Below are positions 52,470 to 64,000 of a stretch of DNA of 64,000 nt, one piece after another. The translations under genes were made by a program, and so were the position numbers. A model generated the notes under the pieces. That model was not told the origin of the DNA. It did no database searches and saw only the letters and a list, made by a program, of their open reading frames with translations. The first letter of the stretch is position 1; every line of letters begins with the position of its first letter. Source of the DNA: Cymbomonas tetramitiformis (lineage: Eukaryota; Chlorophyta; Pyramimonadophyceae; Pyramimonadales; Pyramimonadaceae); the NCBI GenBank assembly GCA_001247695.2, contig LGRX02035111.1, positions 62,001 through 126,000 on the forward strand, read 5' to 3'.

Positions 52470-53775
52470 CAGCTTCCCCGTGACAGGACCTCATCAATCT
52501 TATACCTGCGAATTAGCGAATATCGACAACCCTAAAAATATCGGCCAAACGATTTCATCTCACGTGACCCTCCGGCGTTAAAATCTTGAAGTGCGAATAA
52601 ACGTGCATTTAATTTCGTCTTCCATAGTATTTGATAATTCGTCGCGCACGCGAACGATTATATTACCAAGCATACCCGATATATCGACACAAAACAACAT
52701 ATACATACACTGTTGTGACATGCACCAACATTGTTGTGAAATTGCAAGTCATACTCAAGTTGCCACTAAAGACTAAGCTTGCCTAAGCACCAAAGTGCAA
52801 GTTTCGCATGCAAAACCTTTTTGTTCGACTTCTAACATGTTGGGTTTCTTCACTCACCCGGAACCGTTTCCAGAAGCGAGCGCATCGCAATGGAGGAAGT
52901 GGTGTCGCGACCTATGGGAACTTATGCTGCCATATCGTGCGTTTTCCTTCTGCAAGCTATATTCCCATATCTTCACTTTCAACGAACTTGGAAGTTGTGA
53001 ATTTGTGGTAGGCCCGAAAGAAAGTCTCTATGGCAGACGCCTTATTCTTCACTCGGCTTAAAGTACTTCTGATCGATGAGATACGTCCCCTTTGCGAATC
53101 TAATCGCCCATGTTCTCATGGGTCGCCGATCAACCACCCTGTCAACACGCCAAACCAAAATTCTAAACACAAGCCGCCACACAAACGCAAGTGGGTATAT
53201 TCGATATTTTGTGCACAGCATCAAATACTCTGCGCATTCAAGCCACACGCGTGGTGTATGCTGTCGAAATCGCTAGAAAAAGTGCTCCCAAAACATAAGC
53301 TCGTACACTCGCCTTTGCAAAATACCAAGATAGCCACAACATACAAGCTTACGAAACGGTCAAGTGAAACCCTCGTAAGCGGATGTTCTCCCATTATTAA
53401 GGAATGGACAACACTTGGCAACTTGGATCTTGCTCAGTTAATCCTCTTTATGCCGTGTGCACTCTAAATAATCTGTCCAGTTTTATAGATCCGCCACCTA
53501 TAAACTATTGAGAGTTCGTACAGCATCGATGTGCAGTAACTCGGTTGAGAGCTGCTCGACGCGCACTCTTTCAAACCACCAAGCGCGGGAAGTTCATAAG
53601 TGTCTCAAACAAAACGGAATCACTGTTTAATTTCTAAGACCGACCTTAGAGCTATCGAGCAGTGAATTTCCGGAGGGATAATGTATGAAAGTACAAATAT
53701 TGAATATTTTCATACATAGAAGGACACATACGCGAAGGTTCAACGGGTTTTCCACGAAGCGCACGATAGAATTAC
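52470..53775. other. Low-GC stretch with no supported gene
   Basis: Short ORFs only (for example 53030-53467 on plus), without recognisable motifs or convincing splice signals. A minus-strand gene ending here cannot be excluded. Confidence 0.4.
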
Positions 53776-54168
53776 CTTCCAGGCTCCCCAAGGCTGAGTA
53801 TGTCGCCGGGCCGAAGGGATGGCATAGCTTCTGCGGTCTTAACGAACGGCGGGACTTCGATGATCTCAACTTCGTCTCCGGTACGAAGGCTGCTGTAATC
53901 GATATCCTGAGAGTTGAGTTCACCGAGGACGCTCAAGCGTTGGCCCCTACCTGTCCAAAGCCCATCAAACGTGACCTTCAAGTTATTCGAATACTGGCAA
54001 GGGGGCTCACGCTCGTGCTCCTTGAAAGATGGGGTGCCGCAACAATTACTTACCACACCTATTCCTGCATTCGTTGCGCCGGAGCTTGACTTCGCTGGAA
54101 CGAGAGCGAATCAGTTGAGCCGGGAGTGACGTTTTTGTGTGCCGAGTTTTGAGTGCCGAATTGGACAT
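53776..54168 (-). CDS. Possible two-exon gene fragment, minus strand
   Basis: The segment 53993-53776 reads NLKVTFDGLWTGRG..LRTGDEVEIIEVPPF, with coding-like composition, and ends at a GTAATT donor. Upstream (54168-54054) a basic Ser/Arg-rich start (MSNSALKTRHTK) looks like an organelle-targeting peptide and ends at a consensus donor GTAAGT. A CAG acceptor lies at 53994-53996. The phases of the two pieces do not join cleanly with these exact sites, so the model is uncertain. No family recognised. Confidence 0.3.
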
Positions 54169-54458
54169 CGTCGCACAGCTTACTCTGCGGTGACCGAAAA
54201 CTGGAAACGTTGGAGAAAAAGAACGCGTTGTCTGCTTGGCCAATGCTTCCGAGGGTGTTAAGTGAACGACCATGTCTTGTGAGTTAAGAGTCCAATGACA
54301 GCTAGCAAATTCCGTTGCGTTTGGTGAATGCACAATACAGTATTATACCAAACGGTACAGTATTGGATGTCGAAGTGTTCTCAAACTCTCGCGGGTCAGA
54401 ATCAGAATCAATCTACAGATAAAGCATGTTCATCACATGATTGCATCAACAGATATTA

Positions 54459-54953
54459 CCCGTAATTTTAACGAGGAAATTACCTCTGTACTGTACTGTC
54501 GTTTGGTCTGTACTGCCTCGTCTTTGTACTGCGTCCGTGACAGCATGTCAATTTCCGCGTCTCTGGTTGGAGGTCCACCGTTTTTCGTCGACGGCAGTAC
54601 AATGCAGACAAAAAGGACGGCAGTATAGAGGCGGAGGCGTGGATGTCGCCAAAATGAAATTAAGTATGGTGCGGAACGGCCGGTACATGCTACAGTACAC
54701 TCGACAGTATACGGAGTACAGCCGACAGTACAGACTACAGTACCGACGACAGTATACGACAGTACAGACGACAGTACAAAACGTGGTGGAAAATACTGCA
54801 TGCCCCTCTCTCGATAATATTTCGCTTAAACCTTCGGGCTGTACTGTACTGTCGCACGGCTGCCACGTCGGCACATAATTCCCCAAAATCGACAGTACAG
54901 TACAGAAAACCGACAGTACAGTACAGAGGTAATTTCCTCGCTAATATACCGGG
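54459..54953. mobile_element. 495-bp MITE with TTA target duplication
   Basis: Inverted termini (left CCCGTAATTTTAACGAGG, right mirror with a few changes) lead into a perfect AGGAAATTACCTCTGTACTG/TACTGTCG block on both sides. Flanked by TTA (54456-54458 and 54954-54956), as in PIF/Harbinger-derived MITEs (inference). The interior is full of GACAGTAC/GTACTGTC motifs, so it can fold extensively. No coding capacity. Confidence 0.82.
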
Positions 54954-54956
54954 TTA

Positions 54957-56297
54957 GATAAGCATAACTCCATTTCAAGGCGAGAGCTTGGTTTTCGCTC
55001 CTCGCTCCCGTCCGGCGCGGCTCAGGCGAGGGGGTCCGATGGATGATCTGACTGTCTGTAGCAGCCCAACTGCCCATGTCTCAGGCAGACAGGCACTGTG
55101 TCACACTATAAAAACCGTTGGATCTATCGAAACCTGACGTGATGCGGTACATATACCATTCGATCTATCGAAATCCTCTGTAGTTCCTCTGAGAGTCCTC
55201 TGAGTGTCAGTGTTAGTGTCTATGTCCAAGTGCATACGATGCTAGTCATCACAGTCGAGTGACATGACATCTAGATCTTCACATTTGGTTTTGGTAGATG
55301 AGCTCTCTCTCGTCTATTGATCTGTCTCTCGTCTGTGCTCTCATCGGCTCAACGCAATGAAATGAAATGAAAGCCCGCTGAGGTCAGGTATCATGGAGTA
55401 TGATACGGTATCATGATGCCTTCGAGCAATAAAGTTTAGTGTAGGAATGAATAGTTGCCGGCACAAACAAAACAACAGTGATTATGTGCTGGCTGTTCTG
55501 TTCAGAGCCGAGACTGCAGAGGTAAAACTTGAACAATAAGACGACTATCTTTTTGACATTTCCCGTGAGAAAAGGTGCAGGTGATAGGTGACCGTCTCAG
55601 TGCCTCTTTGAACCCGCTGATGAGAGATTCCTTCGATAAGATTTGCCTGAATAAATGCCCAACCTGCTTCGAAAATGATAGATGGTAAGCCTGTCTTTTC
55701 ACAAAACGCAGGCTTTTAAAAGGAAACGTCACGAAGTTTGAAGTCTGAAATGTAGGTGAATCGTAGTATTTTATAAGGAGAAGAGCTTACATTTATGAAG
55801 GGCAACAGAAAGACTGCATTGCGTATGAATTCGCTGTTGAAGTTTCAGACCCCTTTGCAATAATTATTTTGCGACTCTGGGACAAGCAACTCTGTTTGAA
55901 TACGTCTTCATCAGCCTGAAATGTACACGTCGAATCCGTTTTCAGCAGCTGATATTGTGAACGTTTTCACTGGCTCAGCGCGTGCTGCGCGTTTAAATGC
56001 CTACTTCCCCGGTAAATTCAGTGTTCTTTCCCCTTTCCGCTTACTCTGTCAGAGTGCGCCCTCTCCTCATGACATTTCTAGACGGTTCGAGTTCGATGAG
56101 TATTCTCGTAGTACTGTGCCGTGGATAATAAATCCCATTCCATGAATTGAATACTGTTCAATTTTCGAGCTCAAGTTTTTGAAGTAAGCATGATGCATTC
56201 GTGCACCTCGTTCTCGTCTTGACTGTCAACATGTGAAGCAGGGATACTGTGGTATATCATCGTATCTTCAATATTGCTTCCCTTTTCTGCTCCCCAG
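54957..56297. other. Region upstream of the propeller/LamG gene
   Basis: No firm gene. An ORF at 55921-56145 (MYTSNPFSAADIVNVF) could be a first exon of the downstream gene but has no motif. A GATCTATCGAAA(C/T)C motif occurs twice near 55120-55175, and an AATGA-repeat is at 55357. Confidence 0.4.
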
Positions 56298-59200
56298 TCT
56301 GAACTCGAGTTCACTGGGCTGGAATGGGAAGAAGTAACACATCCGACTGTGGTTGGACTCAACGACCTTATCTTCATCGATGTCGAGGTCCGCCCTTCTG
56401 AGATTCCTGTATTGGAATGGTTAGTTCAGGAGGTCAACACTTTTCAGCATCGCGCCCTGTATTTGTGTCGTGGTATGCTCTGAGAGTGAAGCGCACTTAG
56501 AAATCAGATAATAGTCGCCTTAGAACAGTGAAATCAGTGCAATACATTGCTCAACAACCGGCGTTGCCTCGCTCAACAACCCGCGAATGCTTCAGTTGCG
56601 CCGAAGCCGCCGTTTGTGTCGCTGTAGGTTCTCTGGGCGGCTGGCGATAAGGACACAGTCGCAAAGAGCGAAGATGGCGGTCGTACTTGGACAACCAAAA
56701 CCACGGGGGGACAAAGGAGGTAAGGGCTGGGTTCGCCTCTTCTTCTTCCGTTTTTCTCGTTGTCAACATCTTTCAAAGACTCCTGGCAACCGCCCTTCAT
56801 GAATAGTCGGCGGGAGCGCGCGGTGCGAGAAGACGCCATTGTCGTGGTAAGCCTTTGTCGCGTTGTCTCTCAGAGTTCTTCGACATTCGTTGGCGAAGAC
56901 TGAACTCCGAGTAATCCTCCGCTGGGGAGAATGGTTTCCGTGGCCGGTCGGTCGCATATGTTCAGGATTGACTGCCTGGGTGCGGAGGTGTTTTCCAGGG
57001 TCAATTGGAATGGGCTGAGTTTTTCAAGCCCCGAGAGAGGCTGGGTGGTTGGAAGCTATGGTAGTATCAGAGTACGTCCACAGCGCGATGCCTTAGTGCC
57101 GGCCCCGAGCTCCATAGTGCTAAGGCTGCGCGCGTGGCCCTGAAACTCCAAGTGCAGTAGGCTACGTGTTCGGTGGTGCTCTCAAGTTTACGACCGCGCG
57201 TGACGCCGACTGGGGTGCATTGCCCTCATTACGGAGCTCCACATCATTCTTGTGACAGAGCCTCTACTCGCTGGATCTGACTCGCTCCTATGTCGTCGTC
57301 CGCAGCGCACTATCAACGGAGGGGCTGTCTGGAACGACGCGCCAGCAGGACTGGAAAGTACCGTCACGCTGTACGGGATTTTCGCCTTAAACTCCCAGGT
57401 TGGGATTTCCAGAGCTCTCGCAGTTCATCCCTGAAGGCGCAATTCCTCAAAGGACTCCCCAGAAGCTCCTCCTTTCGTGAGGGGGCCGTGAAAGTCAGCA
57501 GGCCATCCTCCTACGGATTGTAGTGCCGACATCTGACCCAAGCAATCGCATCCTGCACAGTTCACAGCTCTAAAACTTTGTGTTGTTCGTTGGATATCGA
57601 CTCCCCGCGCCCTCTCACACAACCTCCGGCTGCAGGTTGTGTGGGTGGTGGGGACCGATGGCCTGGTGGTGAAAACTGTGGATGAAGGTGCCACCTGGCA
57701 AACACAGGTATCTCCCGACCACAGTTACCGCTCACAGTCTACTGCTTCTCCCATACCGCCCATACCCCTTGCATACACCAGCCCGGCCTGCATCCTTTCC
57801 TCTCGTGTGCCGTGTGGCTCACACTCCGAGTGACCCAAGAGGATGCACCACTGAGGCGGTCTGCCGGGAGCGCCGGCTCACGAGTGACCCAAGAGGATGC
57901 ACCACTGAGGCGGTCTGCCGGGACCGCCGGCTCACGAGTGCCCCAAGAGGATGCACCACTGAGGCGGTCTTGCCGGGAGCGCCGGCTCAGGAGTGCCCCA
58001 AGAGGATGCACCACTGAGGCGGTCTTGCCGGGAACGCCGGCTCACGAGTGCCCCAAGAGGATGCACGACTGAGGCGGTCTTGCCGGGAACGCCGGCTCAC
58101 GAGTGCCCCAAGAGGATGCACCACTGAGGCGGTCTGCCGGGAGCGCCGGCTCACGAGTGACCCAAGAGGATGCACCACTGAGGCGGTCTGCCGGGAGCGC
58201 CGGCTCACGAGTGACCCAAGAGGATGCACCACTGAGGCGGTCTGCCGGGAGCGCCGGCTCACGAGTGCCCCAAGAGGATGCACCACTGAGGCGGTCTGCC
58301 GGGAGCGCCGGCTCACGAGTGCCCCAAGAGGATGCACCACTGAGGCGGTCTTGCCGGGGGCGCCGGCTCACGAATGCCCCAAGAGGATGCACCACTGAGG
58401 CGGTTTTGCCGGGAGCGCCGGCTCAGGAGTGCCCCAAGAGGATGCACCACTGAGGCGGTCTGCCGGGAGCGCCGGCTCACGAGTGCCTCAAGAGGATGCA
58501 CCAGTGTGGCCTGTGAGGGTGGTGAGCTAAGAGTGGGCGAGGGGGGGAGGGGCTCTTGGGGCATGCAGCAACAAGTGGCGCTCCTAGATATTCTGCATAG
58601 GGTGCACTTCGTGAACACAGAGGTTGGATGGGCGGTTGGGGAGAACGGACGGCTTCTGAAGAGCGATGACGGGGGCACCTCGTGGCATAATCAGGCCAAT
58701 CCGATTCGCACAGGTGACTCGCCTCCGCTGGAAGCCTCACAGGATGCAAACCGCGCCGCGTGTAGCGTACGTGTACGGCTAGCACGCAAACCGCGCCGCG
58801 TGGAGCGTACGTGCACGGCTAGGATGCATACCGCGATTTGCCGATGTCAGTACGTGGCAGATGCTATGCAGCGACTGAGTGAGGAGCATACGGATTGCCG
58901 GGAGATGAGCCTGTGCTTACCGTGTTGCAGATACGAGCTGACGTGCGGGTCTGTTGGGACGCTGCAGCCACGGACTACAACCTGTACCAGACGAGTGATC
59001 TCCGGGGGTTGCATTTCTTCACCGATGGAATGCGAGGTTACGTTTGCGGCGAGGATGGCGTAATCTTTTGGACCAACACGTCTGGGGCGGAATGGCACGA
59101 GGTGTACTGCACCACTGCGCACCTGTACGCCCTCATGGTGGACGAGGCGAGTGGCTTTGGCTGGGCCGTCGGGCAGGGCGGTGCAAAGTGCGTCACGACT

Positions 59201-62200
59201 GACTTCGGCCGAAGCTGGCAGGTAGCTTCTGAGTCGACGCTGCTCCAGCGCACATTGTCCCTGACACCCCTCATAGGCGACTAGTGCGCGTTCTGCACAC
59301 GCACCATCACTGCGGGTGGGCAGCCATGTTATTATCCTGCACGCATCCTGTGTGAGTGCCTTGCGCGCGGCACTCTTAAGCTATTCCCCTGCGCGCGGCA
59401 CTCTTAAGCTAATCCCCTGCGTCTTGAGCTTTTTCTTTTAGAATTCAGCAAGGCAATATCACAAAACGCACTGAGCGTGTTTCATTGACATATCTAATAA
59501 CCGTTCACACGACGAAACGCTGCCAAGTACACGCCAAATCATCACTATACGGCTGTGATTGGCAATATTTGGTGGAAGTTCTTGAACTAAGATCACATGT
59601 CACTCACATATCCTACTAGCTATTGCAACACCCAGGTCCGTCTCATAGTCACTGCCCAAACACAGAGAAAGATGCCAACTCCTCGGACGGAACTCCTGAA
59701 GTAAACAGTATATCGATCTCAAAAAGGAAACACTGGAAAAGGTTAGCCTAGATCTAAAAGTCTAGGAAACAAAGCTCGATGCTGTGATTTACCCCTAAAA
59801 TCTTGTGGATGATTTTTTCCAGGAGACAGAGACCGCACTACCAGGCACATCAGCGCTGCGGGGGATTGGCCGCTGGGAGGGCGATATCACTGTGGCCGTC
59901 GGGGACTCCTTTAAAGTGGAGATCAACACAAGACGCGTGCCCCCTCCACCCCCTCCCTCCTCCGCTTCCACCCCCACCCCCCCTCCGCTCCCACCCCCAC
60001 CCCCACCGCCCCCACCTCCTCCTCGCCACCCTCCATTGCCTCCCCCTCCTCCCCGCCCCCTCCTTTCTCCAGGTGATCCCCTACTTGTGGCACTTGCATA
60101 TGCTTCACCCGCGCGGACTGCGTTGATCATGACTCGGTCTCTTGGCATGGCGAGGAGGAATGCGGAGCATGGAATGCGGCGCAAGTGCCTACTGGGAGCT
60201 GTTGCCGGGCTCGCGCTGCCTTGCAACCCGCCATGTGCCATGCGGGCTCACAATCAAATGGAATTGGGCCTGTGCCGCCGATGACTGATGCTCCTCGGGT
60301 ATATATCGTGGGGGTGTGAGCTCTTTTCTCAAGCTGTTTTCGGGGGGTTGCAGGTTCTGTGTCGAATTTGACGGCCTGGACGATCACATGCTGCTGCCTC
60401 ACATCAATGATATCGTCACCATGTCATTCTGGCTGTGGATGGACTCCGAGCAGGCGTACGCCTGGCCTAGCCAGGTGGCTTGCTGTTGCCATGTTGAATA
60501 TTACACGCTGTCTTGACCTCTCCTCTTGCTTTTGAAACCCAGGTCTTTGCTGTCCGCGCTTAATGGGTTGTCCTTGCACTGCCCCAGCAATAGGCGACGC
60601 AACACCTCTTGTCGCATATGCTGTAGTGCACGCGGCCTCCTTGCTGGGCGCTGTGGGCCCTGCCTGCAGCGTGCATGGTGCCCTCTCGCCATGTGCCGCA
60701 GCCCCCTGTCTTCAGCGTGTATGGTGCCCTCTCGCCAGGTGTTTTAGCCCCTGCCTGCAGCGTGTATGGTGCCCTCTCGCCAGGTGTTGTAGCCCCTGTC
60801 TGCAACGTGCGTGGTGCCCTCTCGCCAGGTGTCGTAGCCCCTGTCTTCAGCGTGCATGGTGCCCTCTCGCCAGGTGTCGTAGCCCTGCCTGCAGCGTGCA
60901 TGGTGCCCTCTCGCCAGGTGTTGTAGCCCCTGCCTGCAGCGTGCATGGTGCCCTCTCGCCAGGTGTCGTAGCCCTGCCTGCAGCGTGCATGGTGTCCTCT
61001 CGCCAGGTGTCGTAGTCCCTGCCTGCAGCGTGCATGGTGTCCTCTCGCCAGGTGTCGTAGTCCCTGCCTGCAGCGTGCATGGTGTCCTCTCGCCAGGTGT
61101 CGTAGCCCCTGTCTTCAGCGTGTATGGTACCCTCTCGCCAGGTGTCGTGGGCACTGACTGCAGCGTGCTTCTGGGCCGACTGGCAGTACCTTCTCGATGC
61201 CAGGACCGGGGAGCCGGAAGGCTACATATCCACTTTCACAGTCGGTGAGTTCCAATGCTAGTCTCCTGATCACCTAGTAGGCACCAGATGGATTTTGCGA
61301 CACTGCTATGAGCACGGTTCATCTCAAGATCTCTCGGCCATGGCGAATGTAGTATCGTGTGGTGTGGACACAAGCCGGTGGCTCCGAGCATTCAGCGTGG
61401 AAGCAAGCGATAACCGTCATTTTCTCTGTGGCCTCCGGCCCGCGTGTTGCAGCAAACATGCCGGGGTTGATATATACAGATTTGAATAGAGGATGCGCTC
61501 TTACCCGGATAGCTTTGTGGTGCCGTACTTTTGCAATTGTGGAAGGTCATTCGCAGGCTGTCCGCCTTAGCACGTTTCAAATCTGATCACTGGGTCAACT
61601 CCGAGTCTCCGACCTGTTGGAGAGTGTAAGCGATGTATTTGCACAGGTTGAGGTTTGTAAAAAGCTCTTCCCATTTGACATGACGAGCGCTGAAGGAAAG
61701 GAAGCGGAGCCTGGGAAGGGACGTGTTGCTCGGTTGGAATGGAAGCGGCGGTGTTCTTTGGTTGGTTCTGGATGTGGCCTCCGGACATTGATAGACAGTG
61801 ACTTTTGATACGCTGTTTGTGCGGTGCGGGCACAGGCCTGGATTGGCGCCGTCTTCTCATCAACGGCGCAGGTGCCCCGATCGAGTGGGCAAGCCTCCCG
61901 ACCGACGCGTGGACACATATCAACTTGGAGACGGAGAACAGCTTCGAAGATAATCTCAACTTCATGGCTAAGCACTCCGAGCACGAAGTCGTCCAAGGGA
62001 ACCTGAAAGTATGTGGCAGCCGCAGCACCCGGCTGGGCTCCCCAGCGCCAGGCTCCATGACCACGCATCGATGAACTCGGTGGTCGGGGGGACTGGGCAG
62101 TGATGGGGTCCTTCGGTGATCGGGGGGACTGGGCAGTGATGGGGTCCTTCGATGATCGGGGGACTGGGCAGTGATGGGGTCCTTCGATGATCGGGGGACT

Positions 62201-64000
62201 GGGCAGTGATGGGGTCCTTCGATGATCGGGGGACTGGGCAGTGATGGGGTCCTTCGATGATCGGGGGACTGGGCAGTGATGGGGTCCTTCGGTGGTCGGG
62301 GGACTGAGCAGTGATGGGGTCCTTCGGTGATCGGGGGACTGGGCAGTGATGGGGTCCTTAGGTGCCTGAATGAAAGGTGTCGAGCTCAACCAACTGTGCG
62401 TCGCGCCGGTTGATAACGAGCCCCCTCTCTCGAGCGGCGTGTACCCGGCTCAAACCGCCGTGACATCTGCGCCTGAGGGATCCAAAGCTGTGCGCTGGAA
62501 TGAGTCTGGAATCACTGCCGGCATGAGCAAGGGAAAGGTGATCCATGTCCGTGGGATCGCGGTGGGGACGGACAGGGGAAATTGGCTGAGATTTTTTTGT
62601 GGGCACGGAGCCTGGAGGTATCCCCCTCCCGGTAGGCTTTTCGAGGTTGAGGGGGTCTGTTGCCGCATGCAACTCGATGTCAGTACTTATTGGAGCTAGT
62701 TGGCAGGAGTTTGTACCTGGGCTAGGGCATTGGTACCTGGTGTGCCTCTCACTTCTTTTGCGACGTTTCGCCTCTGTCACTGCTGTGCGGTGCCACTCGT
62801 TGACGCTGGGAGCTGACTCCAGGCACCGCCCGGCGCCGGGCAAAGTGTGCGTGCGTGTGTCGGCATCCCCGTGATGCATCTCGCAGTGCCGACTGGGCTG
62901 ACCTGGCTTGCTCGCACCGCTGGGACGGTGTGTGCTTCTTCTAGGCTGCGCATGGTGTGGGGTCGAGGCCCACTTGCCACCTGCCTTCGGCCCACATCCC
63001 CGATTCGGTGCGTCGTGCGCATGTGCTGGGGCCCTGGCCCTGTCGTGGGCTCGGAAGGAAGTTGTGTAGGCGTGTTTGGAAATCGGTCCATACTCGCTGT
63101 CCCGCACCAACGAGGTTATCCGCTGCTCGCCAGCTGACTCGGGCGTACGCACCTCCGCCGCCAGGATTGGGAAGTGATCAAGATCTCACGCGGGTTCAAC
63201 ATATACCCTCAAACAGCGATGATCGCCTACTACAGGTATGCCTCGTGCAGCCGGCCCTCGCCGTTGCGTTGAGGAGGAATCCCCGGCGGGCAGTGTGCGG
63301 CACTCCACAATTGTGCACAGCTTGCAGCAGCGAAACGTCGCATATGCCTGCGTTGTGAGAGGACAGTCCAACGGCAGTTTTCTATTGGCTGCCTGAGAGA
63401 TCCTCGTTCGCAAAGCCGGTTCTTAAGCTTGCCCGCTGAGATATTGGCCTCCCTGATGTCCCGGGATGCGCCTCGCCTCGTATGCAGCTTGGAAGAGGGC
63501 AGCGGCATGTTTTGTCGAGATTTCCTAGAGCTACAGGAACCCGCGACGCTCATCAATGGCCCAATATGGCGGTGGGAGGTGAATGCACCATTTTCCGGGT
63601 GGCACCCCCCTGGGATCCTGCCGTCGCCTCCATCGCCGCCGCCTCCTCCACCCCCCCCACCTCCACTTCCTCCTCCTCCGAACCCCTTCCCCAACCCCTT
63701 GTTGCCCCCGCCGCCATGGCCCTCTCCACCTCCGCCGCGACCTCCTCCGCCGAGCCCTCCGCTGCCCCTTTTACCACCGCCTTATTTCTGGATGTCGCCT
63801 CCGCACCCTCCCGCTCCACCACCGAGACCTCCTCCGAGTCCATTCCTCCCCCCGCCTTGGCCGCCCATCCCAGAAATACCACCCCCCTATCCTCCGAGGC
63901 CCTCTCCTCCCCCACCGCATCCGTGCCCGCCACCAAACTTGCCACACCTTCCGCCATTCCCGATATCTCCTCCGCTTATGCCTCCGAATCCCCCTTACAG
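56298..64000 (+). CDS. Ycf48/HCF136-like propeller and LamG-domain protein, multi-exon, partial at right edge
   Basis: Exons supported by splice signals and sense: 56298-56388, 56628-56719, 56999-57071, 57306-57398, 57636-57707, 58601-58713, 58931-59220, 59823-60072, 60354-60455, 61164-61244, 61836-62008, 63165-63235, about 63324 onward. The first seven encode BNR/Ycf48-type blades (LWAAGDKDTVAKSEDGG, GWVVGSYGSIR, VVGTDGLVVKTVDEGATW, GWAVGENGRLLKSDDGGTSW, GYVCGEDGVIFW, GWAVGQGGAKCVTTDFG). Exon 8 ends in a long polyproline run. Exons 9-12 form a LamG/concanavalin-like fold (FDGLDDHMLLP, YLLDARTGEPEGYI, LLINGAGAP). The last exon starts a similar domain (LEEGSGMFCRDF) and runs into another proline-rich linker. 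HCF136 itself is a plastid photosystem II assembly factor, but the LamG and polyproline parts point rather to a secreted or cell-surface protein. The start lies upstream and was not found. Confidence 0.75.
57826..58500. repeat. 54-55-bp minisatellite in an intron
   Basis: About twelve copies of a unit containing CCAAGAGGATGCACCACTG, AGGCGGTCTGCCGGG and CGCCGGCTCACGAGTG. It lies between the exons ending 57707 and starting 58601. The unit of 54 bp keeps reading frames open on both strands, so the ORFs here are spurious. Confidence 0.92.
59940..60072 (+). repeat. Polyproline-encoding CCN/CCT run
   Basis: Coding repeat in exon 8: a run of proline codons with occasional Ser, Leu, His and Arg, typical of the hydroxyproline-rich linkers of algal extracellular proteins. 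It ends exactly at a GTGATC donor. Confidence 0.7.
60660..61160. repeat. 44-45-bp minisatellite in an intron
   Basis: About eleven copies of a unit with CTGCAGCGTGCATGGTG and CCCTCTCGCCAGGTGTCGTAG. Each unit carries a CCAGGTGT sequence resembling joined splice acceptor/donor signals. Lies between the exons ending 60455 and starting 61164. Confidence 0.92.
62075..62365. repeat. 35-bp minisatellite in an intron
   Basis: About eight copies of a unit GATCGGGGGACTGGGCAGTG followed by ATGGGGTCCTTC. Lies between the exons ending 62008 and starting 63165. Confidence 0.92.
63590..64000 (+). repeat. Second polyproline-encoding region
   Basis: CCN-rich coding run in the last visible exon, interrupted by Trp, Phe, Leu and Asn residues; it continues to the window end. 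The reverse-strand Glu/Gly/Ala-rich ORFs over it are shadows. Confidence 0.7.

Noticed and set aside
57739..58453. Repeat proteins in the 54-bp minisatellite
   Set aside because: All six frames are partly open, and flanking exons with clear propeller motifs place the array in an intron.
63553..63957. Gly/Glu/Ala-rich minus-strand ORF near the right edge
   Set aside because: Reverse complement of a proline-codon run in a plus-strand exon.

Overview
The window looks like nuclear DNA of a microalga with a large, repeat-rich genome. It has spliceosomal GT..AG introns, nested transposons several layers deep, dispersed tRNA-like sequences and a host-type multi-exon gene with proline-rich linkers. 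A green-lineage alga (prasinophyte such as Cymbomonas, or similar) is my best guess; that is inference from overall style, not from a diagnostic marker gene.

Layout. (1) 1-3839 and 16342-~17698: the 3' half of a Ty3/gypsy LTR retrotransposon. Its polyprotein runs RNase H, NPPF-type (adenine-like) methyltransferase domain, integrase, chromodomain-like segment, cytosine-C5 methyltransferase. A 12.5-kb CACTA (En/Spm) transposon, 'CACTA-A' (3840-16338, TSD GTA), splits the C5-methyltransferase coding sequence exactly. (2) 17775-34254: a gene with cysteine-rich zinc-binding modules, a 2-oxoglutarate/Fe(II)-dioxygenase-like domain and a Gln-rich tail. It is split by a second, related CACTA, 'CACTA-B' (18778-31063, TSD TGG). 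(3) 34277-43188: a young full-length Ty1/copia element (256-bp LTRs with one difference, TSD TAGAG), inserted just past the stop codon of the dioxygenase gene. Its pol also carries an NPPF domain directly before the integrase. (4) 43194-47172: mostly unassigned sequence, a tRNA-like locus (44218-44291) and weak ORFs. (5) 47178-52464: a gag-only (TR-GAG type) LTR element, TSD AAAGT, with a ~2-kb TIR element inserted in its gag. (6) 52470-56290: AT-richer sequence with a 495-bp MITE and little recognisable coding. (7) 56298-64000: a plus-strand multi-exon gene with Ycf48/HCF136-like propeller repeats, proline-rich linkers and LamG-like domains. It runs off the right edge, and three of its introns hold minisatellites.

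The two CACTA elements share one plan: divergent genes for a TNP2-type transposase and a TNPA-like accessory protein, a tRNA-like/hairpin block between them, and large subterminal arrays. Each element uses its own short motif (GGTCCATG-type in A, GTCCATACG/GTCCACACG-type in B), repeated at both ends and inside its transposase introns. The most notable observations are the coupling of methyltransferase-like domains to two unrelated LTR retrotransposon classes, the dioxygenase gene, and these element-specific motif 'dialects'.
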